This document shows positions 30,116 to 41,290 of a DNA stretch of 64,000 nucleotides, in pieces (positions within the stretch are counted from its first letter, which is position 1; every line of letters begins with the position of its first letter). A program made the position numbers and the translations under genes. The stretch comes from Hylemonella gracilis (GTDB taxonomy: Bacteria; Pseudomonadota; Gammaproteobacteria; Burkholderiales; Burkholderiaceae_C): contig NZ_CP031395.1 in NCBI RefSeq assembly GCF_004328645.1, forward strand, positions 2,629,501 to 2,693,500, in the 5' to 3' direction. The notes beneath the pieces are model-generated. The model made no database searches. It saw only the letters and a program-made list of their open reading frames with translations, and was not told the DNA's origin.

Positions 30116-30645
30116 GGCATCCGTCAACCCCGATCACACTCGCCTGGCTCAATGGCTGCAGCGAGGCCGAATTCGTCAACGCGCTGGGCGGTGTGTTCGA
30201 GCATTCGCCCTGGATCGCCACGCAGGCGGCGCAACAACGCCCCTACGACGATCTTTCGGCCCTGCATGCCAGCATGCTGGACGCCGTGCGCAGGCTGTCA
30301 CCGGAGGCGCTGCGAGGCTATCTGTCGCTGCATCCGGAACTGGCGGGCAGCGAAGCGCGAGGCGGGCGCATGACCGCCGAATCGACACGGGAACAAGGGA
30401 CGCTGGATCTCGCCGCGCCCAACCCGGAAGACGGCGAGACCTGGGACGAACTGAACCGGCGTTACCGCGCAAAGTTCGGTTTCCCTTTCATCCTGTGCAT
30501 CCGTCGCCATACACGTGCCACGGCCCTGGCGGCTTTCCGCGAGCGTCTCACGCGCAGTCCCGAGCAGGAATTGTGCGCCGCGCTCGAGGAGATCGCCTTG
30601 ATCTCCCGTCTGCGCCTGGAGGACCAGCTTACACCAGGTCCTTGA
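30112..30645 (+). CDS. uraD: OHCU decarboxylase (uricase pathway)
   Basis: The protein of about 177 residues shows the UraD signature: GVFEHSPWIATQAAQQRP, the helix with GYLSLHPELAG, and PFILCIRRHTRATALAAF. It decarboxylates 2-oxo-4-hydroxy-4-carboxy-5-ureidoimidazoline to S-allantoin, the last step from urate. The start used is a TTG overlapping the stop of the binding-protein gene, so coupling is likely. No other urate-pathway gene is in the window. Its 3' end overlaps the convergent acyl-CoA hydrolase by 17 bases. Confidence 0.88.
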   Translation: MRHPSTPITLAWLNGCSEAEFVNALGGVFEHSPWIATQAAQQRPYDDLSALHASMLDAVRRLSPEALRGYLSLHPELAGSEARGGRMTAESTREQGTLDLAAPNPEDGETWDELNRRYRAKFGFPFILCIRRHTRATALAAFRERLTRSPEQELCAALEEIALISRLRLEDQLTPGP

Positions 30646-31768
30646 GCGGGTGCGCGTGCGTGGGCCAGGGCGAGACGAAGAAGCCGGCCACCATCTCCGG
30701 CGTGACTTCTTCCAGCCGCGCCGGATTCCATTTCGGCTGTCGGTCCTTGTCGATGACCAGGGCGCGGATGCCCTCCATGGTTTCCGTGGCTGCCCGATAG
30801 CGGTCCAGATGCCGCGTGTTGAAGCAGTGGCGCACCAGGTCACGTTCCAGGCGCAGTTCCTCGGCCAGGTCCATGTTGGCGCCCTTGCGCATCAGTTGCA
30901 GCGTCACTTCGAGCATCAAGGGTGAATGGGTGCGCAAGGCCTTCACCGTGTTCTCGGTCCACTCGGCGTGGTCCGACTTCTGGGCCAGCATCGCTTCCAT
31001 GGTCTGCACGATCGCGAGCACCGAGGTCGAGTCGAAACAGCGTTCAATGACGTCCAGCGGCAGCGTCGAGGCCGGTGAAGGGTTGCAGTGCCGCCGGCGC
31101 CAAGTCTCCAAGGTGTCCGCGTCGAAGGACGAGAGGTCCGCCAAGTCGTCCCAGGCCTGTTGCAGTTGAGGGGCGCCGAAACAGGCATCGGCGAGGTCCA
31201 GGGCCAGCGCTTCACCCGCGCCGATGACCTCGCTGGTCAGGGCCAGCCATGCTCCGCCGCGCCGCGGGCAGCGGGCGAGGAACCAACCTCCCCCCACATC
31301 GGGGAACAGGCCGATCTGGGTTTCGGGCATGGCCATCTTCGTGCGTTCGGTGACGATGCGCAGCGAGGCGCCTTGAGCAATGCCCATGCCCCCGCCCATG
31401 ACCACGCCGTCCATGAAGGCGATGTAGGGCTTGGGGTAGTGGTGGATCAGATGGTTGAGGGTGTATTCCTCGGTGAAGAAGTCCTCCACCTCGGCGTCAC
31501 CGCGCAGGACGGCTTCGTGGAAGTAGCGGATGTCGCCGCCCGCGCAGAAGGCGCCAAAGGGCCCGTCCTTGCCTTGCCCGCGGATGGCCACGGCCTGGAT
31601 GGCCGGATCGTCACGCCAGATTCGCAAGGCCTGCGTCAAGGCCCGCACCATCGGGAGCGACAGCGCGTTGAGGGCCCGCGGCCGGTTGAGTGTGATGCAG
31701 CCGAGGTGGCCGCGCTGCTCCAGCAGGAGCTCAGGACAGGATGGATGGCGGAAGGTCGTCATGTCCAT
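30629..31768 (-). CDS. Enoyl-CoA hydratase/isomerase family, 3-hydroxyisobutyryl-CoA hydrolase type
   Basis: The ATG at 31768 (MDMTTFRHPSC; another at 31762) gives about 379 residues, longer than simple crotonases. Crotonase features include GHLGCITLNRPRALNALSL, FCAGGDIRYFHE (oxyanion hole), GVVMGGGMGIAQGASLRIVTE, and MPETQIGLFPDVGGGWFLARCP. The latter with the C-terminal extension is typical of 3-hydroxyisobutyryl-CoA hydrolase (valine degradation). It overlaps the upstream EamA gene by about 38 bases and the convergent uraD at its end. Confidence 0.85.
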   Translation of the reverse strand: MDMTTFRHPSCPELLLEQRGHLGCITLNRPRALNALSLPMVRALTQALRIWRDDPAIQAVAIRGQGKDGPFGAFCAGGDIRYFHEAVLRGDAEVEDFFTEEYTLNHLIHHYPKPYIAFMDGVVMGGGMGIAQGASLRIVTERTKMAMPETQIGLFPDVGGGWFLARCPRRGGAWLALTSEVIGAGEALALDLADACFGAPQLQQAWDDLADLSSFDADTLETWRRRHCNPSPASTLPLDVIERCFDSTSVLAIVQTMEAMLAQKSDHAEWTENTVKALRTHSPLMLEVTLQLMRKGANMDLAEELRLERDLVRHCFNTRHLDRYRAATETMEGIRALVIDKDRQPKWNPARLEEVTPEMVAGFFVSPWPTHAHPLKDLV

Positions 31769-32690
31769 CACCTTTTTTCTGCGAGGTCCACCCCAGGGCT
31801 TCGTTCGCGGCCAAGGCACCGATGACCACGAGACCGCCGGTCAAGGCATTCGCGCCGGGGGCCTCGCCCGCGCCCAGCCAGGCCCAGAGGATGCCGAAGA
31901 TCACTTCCAGCAGGCCGAGCAAGGCCAGCTCCGGCGCCTTGAGCACACGGGCGCAGAACACCGCCAGGACACAGGGAATGCCCAACTGCACCACGCCCAG
32001 CAAGCCCAGCCAGCTCAAGTCCGTGATGTCCGCCTGCCAAGGCAGTGTCAGGGGCAAGGTGACCAGTGCCGACAAGGTCGCACCAATGAGCACGGAGGGC
32101 ACCAGCCCGATCTTCTCGACGCTTGTATCCCTCGCCTGCTGCCGGGACTGATGCTGCGCCACCGTCCATTGCACGGAACCGGCGATGGGCACGATCAGCG
32201 CGATCAAGGAGCCCAGCAAAAGCCCGCCAGACTGGCCGCTGGCCTCGCCGCTGAAATTCAGCTGCGCGCCATACATCCACACGATGCCTGCCCCCGCCAC
32301 GATGATGGCGATCCAGGTGCGCAGGGGCAGTCGATGCCCGAGCACGAAGCGCGACATCAGGGCCGTGAACAAGGGGCCCAAGGCCATGGTGATCAGCACA
32401 TTGGCCACCGTGGTCAAGGTCAGCGCGAACATGAAGGCCGTGAACATGATGCCCCAGCACAGGCCTGACAACCAGAGCGAGGAATTGCGCCAGGGGATCT
32501 GCCGAAACACGCCCCTGCCCTGCCACAGCGGCAAGATGGCGAGCAGCGTGAGGACGGTGAAGAAGCTGCGCCAGAACGTGACTTCCAGCCCTTGCGCGTG
32601 CGTGAGCTGGCGCGAGACGAGACCCGCGATCGACCACATCAGGGTCGCGAGCACCATGAGCCAGACCGCCTTACGATGGGTCAAACGCAT
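31731..32690 (-). CDS. EamA/DMT-family transporter
   Basis: From the ATG at 32690 (MRLTHRKAVWLMVLATLM) the protein has about 319 residues and ten hydrophobic segments in two EamA repeats. Examples are LMWSIAGLVSRQLTHAQGLEVTFWRS, NVLITMALGPLFTALMSRFVLGHRLP, and in the second half APELALLGLLEVIFGILWAWLG. It is an inner-membrane drug/metabolite-type exporter of unknown substrate. Its 3' end overlaps the start of the acyl-CoA hydrolase gene, so the two are likely co-expressed. Confidence 0.87.
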   Translation of the reverse strand: MRLTHRKAVWLMVLATLMWSIAGLVSRQLTHAQGLEVTFWRSFFTVLTLLAILPLWQGRGVFRQIPWRNSSLWLSGLCWGIMFTAFMFALTLTTVANVLITMALGPLFTALMSRFVLGHRLPLRTWIAIIVAGAGIVWMYGAQLNFSGEASGQSGGLLLGSLIALIVPIAGSVQWTVAQHQSRQQARDTSVEKIGLVPSVLIGATLSALVTLPLTLPWQADITDLSWLGLLGVVQLGIPCVLAVFCARVLKAPELALLGLLEVIFGILWAWLGAGEAPGANALTGGLVVIGALAANEALGWTSQKKGDGHDDLPPSILS

Positions 32691-32819
32691 AGGTATGGAA
32701 GATGTGCCAATGTTCAGACGGGGCACCCGTGGAACTGGCTTTGCCAGGCCACTGGGTGCGTCCCCCTGCCACCGAAGGTTGGTGTTCAGGGGGGGAAGCC
32801 GCAGAGCGGCTCAGGAGGG

Positions 32820-34646
32820 TCATTCCCGCGACGCGCGCTTGCGCTCGTGCTCCTTCAGGAAGCGCTTGCGCAGGCGGATGCTCTTGGGCGTGATCTCGAC
32901 CAGCTCGTCGTCTTCGATGAACTCCACGCCGTATTCCAGCGTCAGGTCGATCGGGGGCGTGATCTTGATCGCGTCTTCCTTGCCGCTGACGCGGAAATTG
33001 GTCAGCTGCTTGGTGCGCGTGGCATTGACCACCAGGTCGTTGTCACGGCTGTGGATGCCGACGATCATGCCTTCGTACACCGGATCGTTGGCCTTGACGA
33101 ACATGCGGCCGCGGTCGTCCAGCTTGCCCAGGGCGTAGGTGAAGATTTCACCGTCGTCCATGGAGATCAGCACGCCATTCTTGCGTCCGCCGATGTCACC
33201 CTTGTGCGGCTCGTAGCTGTCGAAGATGTTGCTGATCAGGCCGGAACCGCGCGTCAGGTTCAGGAATTCGTTGGTGAAACCGATCAGGCCACGCGCCGGA
33301 ATGCGGTATTCCAGGCGCACACGACCACGACCGTCCGGCTCCATGTTCACCAGCTCACCCTTGCGCTCGCCCAGGGCTTGCATCACGCCGCCCTGGTGCT
33401 GTTCTTCGATGTCGGCCGTCACGAGTTCGATCGGTTCGTGCTTCTCGCCATTGATGGTGCGGAACACCACACGCGGCTTGCTCACGGCCATTTCGTAGCC
33501 TTCACGGCGCATGTTTTCCAGCAAGATGGTCAGGTGCAATTCACCGCGGCCCATCACCTCGAAAACGCCTTCTTCGTCGGTCTCGTTCACGCGCAGCGCA
33601 ACGTTGTGCTGCAATTCCTTCTGCAGGCGGTCCCAGATCTGGCGGCTGGTGACGAACTTGCCTTCACGGCCGGCCAGCGGGCTGGTGTTGACGCAGAAAT
33701 TCATGGTCAGGGTCGGCTCGTCAACCTTGAGCATGGGCAGGGGTGCCGGGTTGACCGGGTCGGTCACGGTCACGCCGATGCCGATGTCCTCGATGCCGTT
33801 GATCAGGACGATGTCGCCGGGGCCGGCCTCGGGCGTCTGCATGCGGTCCAGGCCCTGGAAGGTCAGCACCTGGTTGACGCGGCCTTTCACGGCCTTGCCG
33901 TCCGGGCCTTCCATGACGACCACGTCCATCATGGGCTTGATCGTGCCCTGGCTCACGCGACCCACGCCGATGCGGCCCACGAAGGAGGAGAAGTCCAGCG
34001 CCGAAATCTGCAACTGCAGCGGCGCGGTCGGATCGCCCGAATTTGCGGGGACGTGCTTGAGGATGGTGTCGAACAGGGCCGACATGTCGGGGCCCCATTG
34101 CTCGCCCGGGGCGCCTTCGGTCAGCGAAGACCAGCCATTGATGCCCGAGGCGTAGACCACGGGGAAGTCGAGCTGCTCGTCGGTCGCGCCCAGCTTGTCA
34201 AACAGGTCGAAGGCGGCATTGACCACCTTGTCGGGATTGGCGCCTGGTTTGTCGACCTTGTTGACGACCAGGATAGGACGCAAGCCCAGGGCCAGCGCCT
34301 TCTTGGTCACGAAGCGCGTCTGCGGCATGGGGCCTTCCTGCGCGTCGATCAACAACAGCACGCTGTCCACCATGGACAGGGCACGCTCCACTTCGCCGCC
34401 GAAGTCCGCGTGGCCAGGGGTGTCCACGATGTTGATGTGGGTGCCCTTCCAACTGACGGCGCAGTTCTTGGCCAGGATGGTGATGCCGCGTTCCTTTTCG
34501 ATCGCGTTGTTGTCCATCACGGTGTCGACGACCTTTTCATGGTCGGCGAAGGTGCCGGACTGGCGCAGGAGTTGGTCAACCATCGTGGTCTTACCGTGGT
34601 CCACGTGGGCGATGATGGCGATGTTGCGAATTTGCTTGGTGCTCAT
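32820..34646 (-). CDS. typA: Ribosome-binding GTPase TypA/BipA
   Basis: The 608-residue protein starts [27 protein letters not shown] with G1 (HVDHGKTT), followed by [31 protein letters not shown] (G3) and [10 protein letters not shown] (G4). The EF-G-like domains III and V and the C-terminal domain ([28 protein letters not shown]) are complete. It is an elongation-factor-like GTPase that helps 50S assembly and stress adaptation. Its start overlaps the truB stop by ATGA at the end of the nusA operon. Confidence 0.96.
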   Translation of the reverse strand: MSTKQIRNIAIIAHVDHGKTTMVDQLLRQSGTFADHEKVVDTVMDNNAIEKERGITILAKNCAVSWKGTHINIVDTPGHADFGGEVERALSMVDSVLLLIDAQEGPMPQTRFVTKKALALGLRPILVVNKVDKPGANPDKVVNAAFDLFDKLGATDEQLDFPVVYASGINGWSSLTEGAPGEQWGPDMSALFDTILKHVPANSGDPTAPLQLQISALDFSSFVGRIGVGRVSQGTIKPMMDVVVMEGPDGKAVKGRVNQVLTFQGLDRMQTPEAGPGDIVLINGIEDIGIGVTVTDPVNPAPLPMLKVDEPTLTMNFCVNTSPLAGREGKFVTSRQIWDRLQKELQHNVALRVNETDEEGVFEVMGRGELHLTILLENMRREGYEMAVSKPRVVFRTINGEKHEPIELVTADIEEQHQGGVMQALGERKGELVNMEPDGRGRVRLEYRIPARGLIGFTNEFLNLTRGSGLISNIFDSYEPHKGDIGGRKNGVLISMDDGEIFTYALGKLDDRGRMFVKANDPVYEGMIVGIHSRDNDLVVNATRTKQLTNFRVSGKEDAIKITPPIDLTLEYGVEFIEDDELVEITPKSIRLRKRFLKEHERKRASRE

Positions 34647-35620
34647 GATTGCGGTTGTGCTTGGGTTTCCAGAATCTGTTGAATTTCGATGGGACTCAAC
34701 AGTCGTCCCGGTATCAGTTCGCCGGCCTTCACATGGGCCGTGCCGAGCAGCGCACGCGGCGCCGCCTCGCCTTGGGTGGGGCCAAACACGGCCACGTGCG
34801 ACGCGTCGGGCCAGGAGCCCCGGCGGCGCATGCCGGACAGAAAGCGCCCGGCATTTTCCGTGTCCAGCGTGACGGCTTCGTGGCCGTCGAGCAGTACCTC
34901 GATGGGCCTCAGCGCGCGCTGGCGTTGCGGTTCGTCCATGGCCTCCAGGGCGGGCAGGTCAATGCACTGGGTCTGGTCAAACGGCCCGGTGGCGACGCGG
35001 CGCAGCGCGACCAGATGTCCGCCGCAACCCAAGGCCTCGCCGATGTCCTCGCCCAGGGTGCGGACGTAGGTGCCCTTGCTGCACTGCACGCGCAAGCGCA
35101 GGAACGGGGTGTCGCCCTGCAGCTGAAAGTCCTGCAGCTCCAGCTCGTGGATCACGACCTCGCGAGGTGAGCGTTCCACGGTTTCGCCATCGCGGGCATA
35201 TTCGTACAGTGCCTTGCCGTCTTTCTTGAGCGCGCTGTGCATGGGCGGCACTTGCCGGATGGGCCCCATGAAACGGTCCAGCACCTCGACCACTTGGCCC
35301 GGTGTGCAGCGCACGGGGCGCGTAGCAATCACCTCCCCCTCAGCGTCGGCGGTGCTGGTCCTGACGCCCAGACGCACCGTGGTCTCGTAGGTCTTGTCGG
35401 CATCCAGGTGCAACTGGCTGAACTTGGTGGCCGCGCCGAAGCACAGCGGCAACACGCCAGTGGCCAGCGGGTCCAGCGTGCCCGTATGCCCGGCCTTCTC
35501 GGCGCGCAGCAGCCACTTGGCCTTCTGCAAGGCCTGGTTGCTCGAGAGTCCGAGCGGTTTATCCAGCAACAACACCCCATGCACAGGGCGCCGTTGCACC
35601 CGAGTGCGTGGCGCGTGCAT
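34643..35620 (-). CDS. truB: tRNA pseudouridine(55) synthase
   Basis: The 325-residue protein has the TruB motif set. [21 protein letters not shown] comes first, then [19 protein letters not shown] with the catalytic Asp, then [19 protein letters not shown], a [17 protein letters not shown] loop, and a PUA-like C-terminal domain. It makes pseudouridine 55 in the T-loop of tRNAs. It follows rbfA by 2 bases and overlaps typA. Confidence 0.96.
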   Translation of the reverse strand: MHAPRTRVQRRPVHGVLLLDKPLGLSSNQALQKAKWLLRAEKAGHTGTLDPLATGVLPLCFGAATKFSQLHLDADKTYETTVRLGVRTSTADAEGEVIATRPVRCTPGQVVEVLDRFMGPIRQVPPMHSALKKDGKALYEYARDGETVERSPREVVIHELELQDFQLQGDTPFLRLRVQCSKGTYVRTLGEDIGEALGCGGHLVALRRVATGPFDQTQCIDLPALEAMDEPQRQRALRPIEVLLDGHEAVTLDTENAGRFLSGMRRRGSWPDASHVAVFGPTQGEAAPRALLGTAHVKAGELIPGRLLSPIEIQQILETQAQPQS

Positions 35621-35622
35621 CT

Positions 35623-35994
35623 TTAGTCCTCGTTTTTGGAACGCGATGCGACGGCCTGCGCGATCAGCGCGTTCATGTCCGCCGCTCGCTCGGTGGTGCG
35701 GTCGAACACGAAATGCAACGTGGGCACGGTGTGGATGTGCAGGCGCTTGAACAGGCCGCTGCGCAGGAAGCCCGCAGCCTGGTTCAACGCGTCCTGGGTT
35801 TCCTGCGGCTCACCGACCAGCACGCTGAAGTACACCTTGGCGTGGGCGTAGTCAGGCGTGACCTCCACGCTTTGCAGCGTGACCATGCCGACGCGCGGGT
35901 CCTTCAGTTCGCGTGCGATCAGCTCCGACAGATCACGCTGGATCTGGTCGGCGACCTTGTGGCCGCGGTTGACGGGGGACTTCTTCGCCGGCAT
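35623..35994 (-). CDS. rbfA: 30S ribosome-binding factor A
   Basis: The 123-residue protein shows RbfA features: [48 protein letters not shown], then the helix [29 protein letters not shown]. It binds the 30S subunit and assists 16S 5'-end maturation. It lies 15 bases after infB. Confidence 0.95.
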   Translation of the reverse strand: MPAKKSPVNRGHKVADQIQRDLSELIARELKDPRVGMVTLQSVEVTPDYAHAKVYFSVLVGEPQETQDALNQAAGFLRSGLFKRLHIHTVPTLHFVFDRTTERAADMNALIAQAVASRSKNED

Positions 35995-36009
35995 GGTGGA
36001 TTGCGCCTC

Positions 36010-38853
36010 TTAGAGCGTACGCGCGATTTCCTTGACCTCGAAGAACTCCAGCTGATCACCTTCCTTGATGTCGTTGTAGTTCTTGAGCTTGATACCGCAC
36101 TCGAAGCCTTCCTTGACTTCGCGCACATCGTCCTTCATGCGCTTGAGGGAGTCCAGCTCACCCGTGTAGATGACCACGTTGTCGCGCAGCAGGCGGAAAT
36201 GCGCGCTGCGCGTGACGTAGCCAGCCGTGACCATGCAACCCGCGACCGTGCCGATCTTGGAGGCAACGAAGACGGTGCGGATCTCAGCCATGCCGATGAC
36301 CTCTTCCCGCTTCTCGGGCGCCAGCATGCCCGACATGGCCGCCTTCAACTCGTCCACGGCGTCGTAGATGATGTTGTAGTAGCGGATGTCGATGCCGTTG
36401 CCCTCGGCCACCTTGCGCGCGTTCGCATCGGCACGGGTGTTGAAACCAATGACCACGGCCTTGGAGGCGATGGCGAGATTGATGTCGGACTCACTGATGC
36501 CACCCACGGCGGCGTATACAAGCTGCACCTTGACTTCGTCAGTCGACAGCTTGAGCAGGGACGCGGCCAGCGCTTCCTGCGAGCCTTGCACGTCGGCCTT
36601 GACGATGATGGGCAGGGTCTTGACCTCACCGGCGGCGATGTCGGAGAACATGTTCTCCAGCTTGGCTGCCTGTTGCTTGGCCAGTTTGGTGTTGCGGAAC
36701 TTGCCGGCGCGGTAGGTGGCGATTTCACGGGCGCGACGCTCGTCGGTCAGCACCATGAATTCGTCACCAGCTTGCGGCACCTCGGTCAGGCCCTGGATTT
36801 CGACCGGGATCGACGGGCCCGCGCTGTCGACTTTGCGACCGCTCTCGTCCAGCATGGCGCGCACGCGGCCATAAGTCTGGCCTGCCAGCACCACGTCGCC
36901 GGCCTTGAGGGTACCGCTCTGCACCAGCACGGTGGCCACGGGACCGCGCCCCTTGTCCAGTTGCGCTTCGATCACCAAGCCCTTGGCGGCGGCATCGACC
37001 GGCGCCTTGAGTTCCAGCACTTCGGCCTGCAGCAGCACTTGTTCCAGCAGCTCGTCGACGCCCATGCCGGTCTTGGACGACACGGCCACGAAGGGTGATT
37101 CACCACCGAAGTCCTCGGGCACGACGGATTCGGCCACGAGTTCCGCCTTGACCTTCTCAAGATTGGCTTCGGGCTTGTCGGCCTTGGTCATGGCCACCAC
37201 GATCGGAACCCCGGCCGCCTTGGCATGCTTGATCGCCTCCTTGGTCTGCGGCATCACGCCGTCGTCGGCGGCGCAAACCAGGATCACGATGTCCGTGGCC
37301 TGGGCACCACGCGCGCGCATGGCCGTGAAGGCCTCGTGACCAGGGGTGTCGAGGAAGGAGATCATGCCGCGCGGCGTCTCGACGTGGTAGGCGCCGATGT
37401 GCTGCGTGATGCCCCCCGCCTCGCCCGCCGCCACCTTGGTGCGACGGATGTAGTCCAGCAGCGAGGTCTTGCCGTGGTCAACGTGGCCCATGACCGTGAC
37501 CACGGGGGCGCGCGGCAGCGCATTGGCCTGATGGGCCGATGCCTCTTCTTCCGTGAAGGCTTCCGGGTCGTCCAATGCGGCGATGATGGCCTTGTGGCCC
37601 ATTTCCTCGACCACGATCATGGCCGTGTCCTGGTCCAGCGGCTGGTTGATGGTGACCATCTGGCCCAGCTTCATCAGCACCTTGATCACTTCGCTCGCCT
37701 TGACCGCCATCTTGTGCGCCAGTTCAGCCACGGTGATGGTTTCGGGCACGTGCACTTCGATCACACGCGCTTCCGTCGGTGCAGCCGAGGCCTGGGCGTT
37801 CTCACGGTCATGGTGACCCTTGCGGCCGCCGCCTCTCGGACCGCTGCGCCAACTGCCGCGACCGACGCCGCCACTGGAGTCACCACGGGTCGGGATGGCC
37901 TTCTTCTTGGCCGGATCGCCCGCCCAACTGGACGACAGCTTGGCCGACTTGATTTCCTTGCCTGGCGCGGCGGGCGCGGCCGGCTTGGCCGCGCCACCGC
38001 CGGTCTTGGTGGCGGTGGTGGTGCCGGCGTTTGCGTTCGCGGGCTTGTGCAGCGTGCCTTTCTTCGCGGCCGGCAACTCTTCCTTCTTGGGCGGCGGCGG
38101 CGGGGCCTTCTTGGCCGGGCTGGCCATCATGGTGCGGATGGCGGCAGCCTCGGCCTCGGCCTTGCGGCGCCGGGTATCGAGGTCGACACGGGCAACCTCC
38201 TCGGCGGCACGGGCTTGCGCGGCAGCTTGTTCCTTGACGGCCTGCGCGGCAGCCTGGGCCGCGACTTGGTCCACGGCCACCGGGGCCTGGGCCGTTGAAG
38301 CCGCCTGGGCCGCGGCACGCGCCGCGGCGGCCTGAGCTGCGGCTTCGCGCTCCTGGGCTTCCTGTTCCTCGCGTTGGCGGCGGCGTTCGGCCAGCTCTTC
38401 CTCTTGGCGGCGGATCAATTCGGCCTGGCGGCGGGCCTCTTCCTGGCGGCGCGTCAGTTCAGCCTCGTCGATCACGGGCGCGGTCGGGGTCACAGGGGTT
38501 GTTTCTTCGATCGCAGCCGGCTCGGCCTCGGCCGGCCCTTCGTGTTCGCCATCTTCACGACGCACGAAGGTGCGCTTTTTGCGCACTTCCACCTGAATCG
38601 TGCGCGCCTTGCCCGTTGCGTCGGCTTGCTTGATCTCGGTGGTGGATTTCTTCGTCAGCGTGATCTTCTTGCGCTCCGGCGCAGCCGTGCCGTGGCTGGC
38701 TTGAAGATGGCTGAGAAGGCGCTGCTTGTCAGCGTCGGTCAGGCTGTCGGCGGCGGCGTTTTTGTTCACGCCAGCGGCTTTGAGTTGCTCGATCAAGGTA
38801 TCGGTCGGTTTCTTGAGTTCGGCGGCGAACTCGGCGACGGTTGTGCTGGACAT
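36010..38853 (-). CDS. infB: Translation initiation factor IF-2
   Basis: The 947-residue protein starts [16 protein letters not shown] (IF2_N). A long Ala/Arg/Glu-rich low-complexity linker covers about residues 100-350. The GTPase domain has [20 protein letters not shown] (G1), [15 protein letters not shown] and [15 protein letters not shown]. The C-terminal domains bind initiator fMet-tRNA and end at VKEIARTL. It positions the initiator tRNA and joins subunits. It lies 160 bases after nusA. Confidence 0.97.
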   Translation of the reverse strand: MSSTTVAEFAAELKKPTDTLIEQLKAAGVNKNAAADSLTDADKQRLLSHLQASHGTAAPERKKITLTKKSTTEIKQADATGKARTIQVEVRKKRTFVRREDGEHEGPAEAEPAAIEETTPVTPTAPVIDEAELTRRQEEARRQAELIRRQEEELAERRRQREEQEAQEREAAAQAAAARAAAQAASTAQAPVAVDQVAAQAAAQAVKEQAAAQARAAEEVARVDLDTRRRKAEAEAAAIRTMMASPAKKAPPPPPKKEELPAAKKGTLHKPANANAGTTTATKTGGGAAKPAAPAAPGKEIKSAKLSSSWAGDPAKKKAIPTRGDSSGGVGRGSWRSGPRGGGRKGHHDRENAQASAAPTEARVIEVHVPETITVAELAHKMAVKASEVIKVLMKLGQMVTINQPLDQDTAMIVVEEMGHKAIIAALDDPEAFTEEEASAHQANALPRAPVVTVMGHVDHGKTSLLDYIRRTKVAAGEAGGITQHIGAYHVETPRGMISFLDTPGHEAFTAMRARGAQATDIVILVCAADDGVMPQTKEAIKHAKAAGVPIVVAMTKADKPEANLEKVKAELVAESVVPEDFGGESPFVAVSSKTGMGVDELLEQVLLQAEVLELKAPVDAAAKGLVIEAQLDKGRGPVATVLVQSGTLKAGDVVLAGQTYGRVRAMLDESGRKVDSAGPSIPVEIQGLTEVPQAGDEFMVLTDERRAREIATYRAGKFRNTKLAKQQAAKLENMFSDIAAGEVKTLPIIVKADVQGSQEALAASLLKLSTDEVKVQLVYAAVGGISESDINLAIASKAVVIGFNTRADANARKVAEGNGIDIRYYNIIYDAVDELKAAMSGMLAPEKREEVIGMAEIRTVFVASKIGTVAGCMVTAGYVTRSAHFRLLRDNVVIYTGELDSLKRMKDDVREVKEGFECGIKLKNYNDIKEGDQLEFFEVKEIARTL

Positions 38854-38949
38854 GGTGTGTGACCCTGGTTTACGGCCCGGTGCGTTTCGCTGGGCGGCGG
38901 CTGTTTTGTTTCTGGTGCGCCGCCAGCGGAACGATTGCCGGCCTTGAAG

Positions 38950-38967
38950 TTAATGCTGTGCGTTCAT
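38950..38967 (-). CDS. Possible five-codon leader peptide upstream of infB
   Basis: In the nusA-infB gap, an ATG at 38967 opens a five-codon frame reading MNAQH and then stop. Its upstream sequence, ACCAAGAGAACACC, offers a purine-rich RBS-like stretch. The ORF is far too short to be recognised from composition and could be chance. Confidence 0.15.
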   Translation of the reverse strand: MNAQH

Positions 38968-39013
38968 GGTGTTCTCTTGGTAGAGAAAGGAGTGGCTTTG
39001 CAAAGGCCCAGCC

Positions 39014-40549
39014 TTATGAGGAAGTCCCCGGCACGGCCGAAGCCGGCTCGTCGGTGAACCAGTGTTCGCGGGCCTTGAGGATGAGCGCCTTGGCGTCTTC
39101 CTCACTCTGCCCCGTGATGAGGGTCAGCTCGTCGATGGCCAGATCGGCCAGGTCGTCGAGCGTGTGCACGCCGCCGTCGGCCAGCTTGGCGATCACATCG
39201 GCCGCCAGCGGCTTGTCCTGGAACTGCAGGTCGCGCAGATCTTGCGAGACTTCGTCCACGCTTTCCTCACGGGCGATCTCCAGCGTGAGCAGCGCATCCT
39301 TGGCCCGGGCGCGCAGCTCATTGACGGTGTCCTCGTCGAAGGACTCGATCTCCAGCATTTCCTGCAGCGGCACGTAGGCCACTTCTTCCAGGCTGGTGAA
39401 CCCTTCGGCGATGAGAATGTCGGCGATTTCTTCGTCCACATCCAGCTTTTCCATGAAGAGCTGGCGCAGCGTGGTGGTTTCGTCCGCCTGCTTCTGGGCC
39501 GATTCGGCCGCGTCCATGATGTTGATCTTCCAGCCAGTCAGGTCGGACGCCAGGCGCACGTTCTGGCCGCCACGACCGATGGCGATGGCCAGGTTTTCCT
39601 CGTCCACCACCACGTCCATGGCGTGTTTTTCTTCGTCCACCACGATGGACGAGACATTGGCCGGAGCCAGCGCGCCGATCACGAACTGTGCCGGATCTTC
39701 GCTCCAGAGCACGATGTCCACGCGCTCGCCGGCCAGTTCGTTCGTGACGGCGTTGACGCGCGCGCCGCGCACACCCACGCAGGTGCCGATGGGGTCCACG
39801 CGCTTGTCGTGCGAAAGCACGGCGATCTTGGCGCGGCTGCCCGCGTCACGGGCGCAGCTCTTGATCTCCAGCAGGCCCTGCTCGATCTCCGGCACTTCCT
39901 GGCGGAAGAGTTCGATCATGAACTCGGGCGCCGAGCGCGACAGCAGGATGGCCGGACCGCGCTGCTCGGTGTTGACTTCCATGATCATGGCGCGCACGCG
40001 ATCGCCAGCGCGAAAATTCTCCTTGGGGATCATTTCGTTGCGCTTGAGGCGGCCTTCGACCCGACCGCTTTCCACGATCAGGTCACCCTTGTCCATGCGC
40101 TTGACGGAGCCAACGAAGATCTTCTCGCCGCGGCTCATGAAGTCATTGAGCAGCATTTCGCGCTCGGCGTCGCGAATCTTCTGCAGGATGACTTGCTTGG
40201 CGGCCATGGCGCCGATGCGTCCGATCGGCACGGACTCCACCGACTCCTCGATGTACTCGTCGACCTCGATGTCGGGAATCTGCTCCTTGGCCTCGAACAG
40301 CAAAATTTCCTGATCAGGCAGCTGCAGGCCAGCCTCGTCCGGCACCACGTGCCAGCGGCGGAAGGTTTCATACAAGCCGGTGTCGCGGTCCACGGCCACG
40401 CGGATGTCCACGTCGCCCTGGTAGAGCTTCTTGGTGGCCTGCGCGAGCGCGGCCTCGACGGCGCCAAACACCACATCACGCTCGACGTTCTTCTCGCGCG
40501 AGATGGCTTCCACCAACATCAACAATTCGCTGTTCTTGATCGAACTCAT
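39014..40549 (-). CDS. nusA: Transcription termination/antitermination protein NusA
   Basis: The 511-residue protein has the NusA layout. The N-terminal domain starts [20 protein letters not shown]. An S1 domain follows around [21 protein letters not shown]. Two KH domains carry [21 protein letters not shown] and [19 protein letters not shown]. Two C-terminal acidic repeats of the gammaproteobacterial/betaproteobacterial type follow ([11 protein letters not shown] and [20 protein letters not shown]). It binds RNA polymerase and modulates pausing. It sits 54 bases after rimP. Confidence 0.97.
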   Translation of the reverse strand: MSSIKNSELLMLVEAISREKNVERDVVFGAVEAALAQATKKLYQGDVDIRVAVDRDTGLYETFRRWHVVPDEAGLQLPDQEILLFEAKEQIPDIEVDEYIEESVESVPIGRIGAMAAKQVILQKIRDAEREMLLNDFMSRGEKIFVGSVKRMDKGDLIVESGRVEGRLKRNEMIPKENFRAGDRVRAMIMEVNTEQRGPAILLSRSAPEFMIELFRQEVPEIEQGLLEIKSCARDAGSRAKIAVLSHDKRVDPIGTCVGVRGARVNAVTNELAGERVDIVLWSEDPAQFVIGALAPANVSSIVVDEEKHAMDVVVDEENLAIAIGRGGQNVRLASDLTGWKINIMDAAESAQKQADETTTLRQLFMEKLDVDEEIADILIAEGFTSLEEVAYVPLQEMLEIESFDEDTVNELRARAKDALLTLEIAREESVDEVSQDLRDLQFQDKPLAADVIAKLADGGVHTLDDLADLAIDELTLITGQSEEDAKALILKAREHWFTDEPASAVPGTSS

Positions 40550-40603
40550 TTCTGAATCCCCTTCAACTTCAAAACCTCAACCATTCTTTCCTGCGCGACC
40601 GCC

Positions 40604-41188
40604 TCACGCGTCCGTCGCGTCGCGGCCCTTGAAATTCACCACGGGCGCCAACCTGGCCTCACGCAATTCGTCCAGCGTGAACCCCAGCGCCTGCAGCGGC
40701 GCCCGCTCACGTTTCTTGCTGACGCGCTGCCCCGGCTTGGGGGCGGGCTCGTCGCTCCAGACGATCTGCCAGCCGCCTTCGGCCGCCTTCTCCAGCGTGC
40801 CGCGAAATTTCTTCCGATTCGCCGCGACTTTGCCGCCGGCCGGCGCACCTTCCGCGCCCCGCGCGGCTTCGCCAATCGGGGCTTTCAGCGTGACGTCAAT
40901 CACCTGACCCGCGAAGCGCTCGAAATCCTTGTCATGCCGCAGCGGCCGATCAATGCCCGGCGAGGACACCTCCAGCCGCTTGTATTCGATGCCCTCGACT
41001 TCCAGCACGTACTGCAGTTGTCGAGTGACCTTTTCGCAGTCCTCCACATTGACGAACTGCTCAGGCTGGCCCGGCGTCCAGGGCAGATCGATCGTGATGC
41101 GCAAGAGCCCCCCGGCGGAGCGCTCGATCTCCACCAGTTCGCAGCCGAGCCCGGTCACGGTCTGTTCGGCAATCTCTTGCAACGTCAA
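40604..41188 (-). CDS. rimP: Ribosome maturation factor RimP
   Basis: The protein core TLQEIAEQTVTGLGCELVEIERSAGGLLRITIDL is followed by DCEKVTRQLQYVLEVEG and YKRLEVSSPGIDRPLRHDKDFERF, all RimP landmarks for 30S maturation. The open frame runs upstream past the gene into untranslated sequence (including a terminator stem), so the true start is near the TTG at 41188 or 41182; both are non-ATG. With TTG at 41188 the product has 194 residues. A GAGGA sequence lies about 11 bases ahead of it. The C-terminal tail holds an insert rich in Gly and Ala. Confidence 0.85.
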   Translation of the reverse strand: MTLQEIAEQTVTGLGCELVEIERSAGGLLRITIDLPWTPGQPEQFVNVEDCEKVTRQLQYVLEVEGIEYKRLEVSSPGIDRPLRHDKDFERFAGQVIDVTLKAPIGEAARGAEGAPAGGKVAANRKKFRGTLEKAAEGGWQIVWSDEPAPKPGQRVSKKRERAPLQALGFTLDELREARLAPVVNFKGRDATDA

Positions 41189-41290
41189 CTTGATCTTGTC
41201 CTCGTCGTGTAGGTGATGCGCGATCCCGTCGGCCCCTCGGCACACTTGCCGAGGCGTACCGCATGCGGCATGCACTTGCGACGGGACAAA

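Noticed and set aside
36990..38560. Repetitive Ala/Glu/Arg-rich stretch within infB as a DNA repeat
   Set aside because: This is the normal low-complexity linker of bacterial IF-2, not a tandem repeat array.
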